This document shows positions 5,432 to 5,568 of a stretch of DNA of 5,568 nucleotides, one piece after another (the first letter of the stretch is position 1; every line of letters begins with the position of its first letter). The stretch is from assembly GCA_004554075.1 (NCBI GenBank), contig SFOB01000130.1, positions 1-5,568 on the forward strand, read 5' to 3'. A program made the translations under genes and the position numbers. The notes under the pieces were generated by a model. It had not been told where the DNA came from and did no database searches. It was given only the letters and a program-made list of their open reading frames with translations. The DNA comes from Treponema sp. (lineage in GTDB: Bacteria > Spirochaetota > Spirochaetia > Treponematales > Treponemataceae).

Positions 5432-5464
5432 GGGCGTGGTGGGCGATATGCGCCTGCCATGTCC
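5432..5464 (+). terminator. Strong hairpin after the HU-like gene, possible terminator
   Basis: The arms GGGCGTGGTGGGCG (5432-5445) and CGCCTGCCATGTCC (5451-5464) form a 14-bp stem with a five-base loop ATATG. Four of the pairs are G-U, which works only in plus-strand RNA. It starts 14 bases after the stop codon. No clean T run follows (TGATTTCGCGTCTTT), so it may protect the 3' end or act as a poor terminator. Confidence 0.5.
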
Positions 5465-5568
5465 TGATTTCGCGTCTTTATAAACCCCATAAATATACAA
5501 AGAAAGGAAATAAATCTCCAAGTCCAGGGCAAACGCATTATAAGAACTTTTAAAATACCTACTAACCT
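5465..5568. other. Intergenic tail with no gene seen
   Basis: AT-rich sequence. A ribosome-site-like AAAGAAAGGAAA (about 5499-5510) is not followed by a usable start codon at proper spacing, and neither strand shows a convincing promoter. A minus-strand frame across 5272-5538 is only the shadow of the HU-like gene. Confidence 0.4.

Noticed and set aside
1..5568. CRISPR array, tRNA, rRNA or insertion-sequence ends
   Set aside because: No regular repeats, cloverleaf-like segments, transposase motifs or paired terminal repeats were seen on either strand.

Overview
The window looks like chromosomal accessory DNA from a spirochaete, most likely an intestinal or rumen Treponema. This rests on three things: a HU-like/DUF4469 two-domain protein of a kind common in Treponema, a LoaP-like NusG paralog next to surface-polysaccharide genes (LoaP-type proteins are described from Spirochaetes as well as Firmicutes and Actinobacteria), and mixed ATG/TTG starts with good Shine-Dalgarno sites. 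The genus is an inference; there is no rRNA or housekeeping marker.

Left part (1-3195, minus strand, read right to left). A NusG-family antiterminator gene (2621-3133) has its own extended -10 promoter. Just downstream lies a second minus-strand promoter whose -10 is embedded in a perfect 17-nt palindrome. A roughly 630-nt leader follows, holding a 29-nt GC-rich hairpin, the remains of a small membrane-protein gene, and a strong intrinsic terminator (about 2060-2098). Next come a Wzx-type polysaccharide flippase (472-1932) and, overlapping it by ATGA, an aminotransferase-like gene cut by the window edge. The layout suggests that the NusG paralog lets polymerase pass the leader terminator and reach the polysaccharide genes. 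The last gene is a chimera: about 40 residues of a DegT/DnrJ/EryC1/StrS sugar aminotransferase run in frame into the interior of a 2-amino-3-ketobutyrate CoA ligase (Kbl), and GC jumps from about 29% to about 48% at the junction.

Middle (about 3187-3423, minus strand). A frame-broken remnant of a NYN/LabA-like nuclease-domain gene lies between the two halves.

Right part (3446-5568, mainly plus strand). A clean sigma-70-type promoter with a palindromic candidate operator drives an XRE repressor and an ImmA/IrrE zinc peptidase, the immunity pair typical of integrative elements and prophages. A perfect ribosome-binding site and ATG of a third gene overlap the ImmA stop, but that frame closes after four codons, so the element seems to have been cut there. 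Facing it on the minus strand is a perfect consensus promoter (TTGACA, 17 bases, TATAAT) followed about 90 nt later by an intrinsic terminator: a candidate undescribed small RNA. The window ends with the HU-like/DUF4469 protein gene and a 14-bp hairpin after its stop.

Overall the region is a mosaic with two decayed genes, one truncated start and one chimeric gene, consistent with a recombination-prone island boundary. The chimera could also be an assembly artefact.
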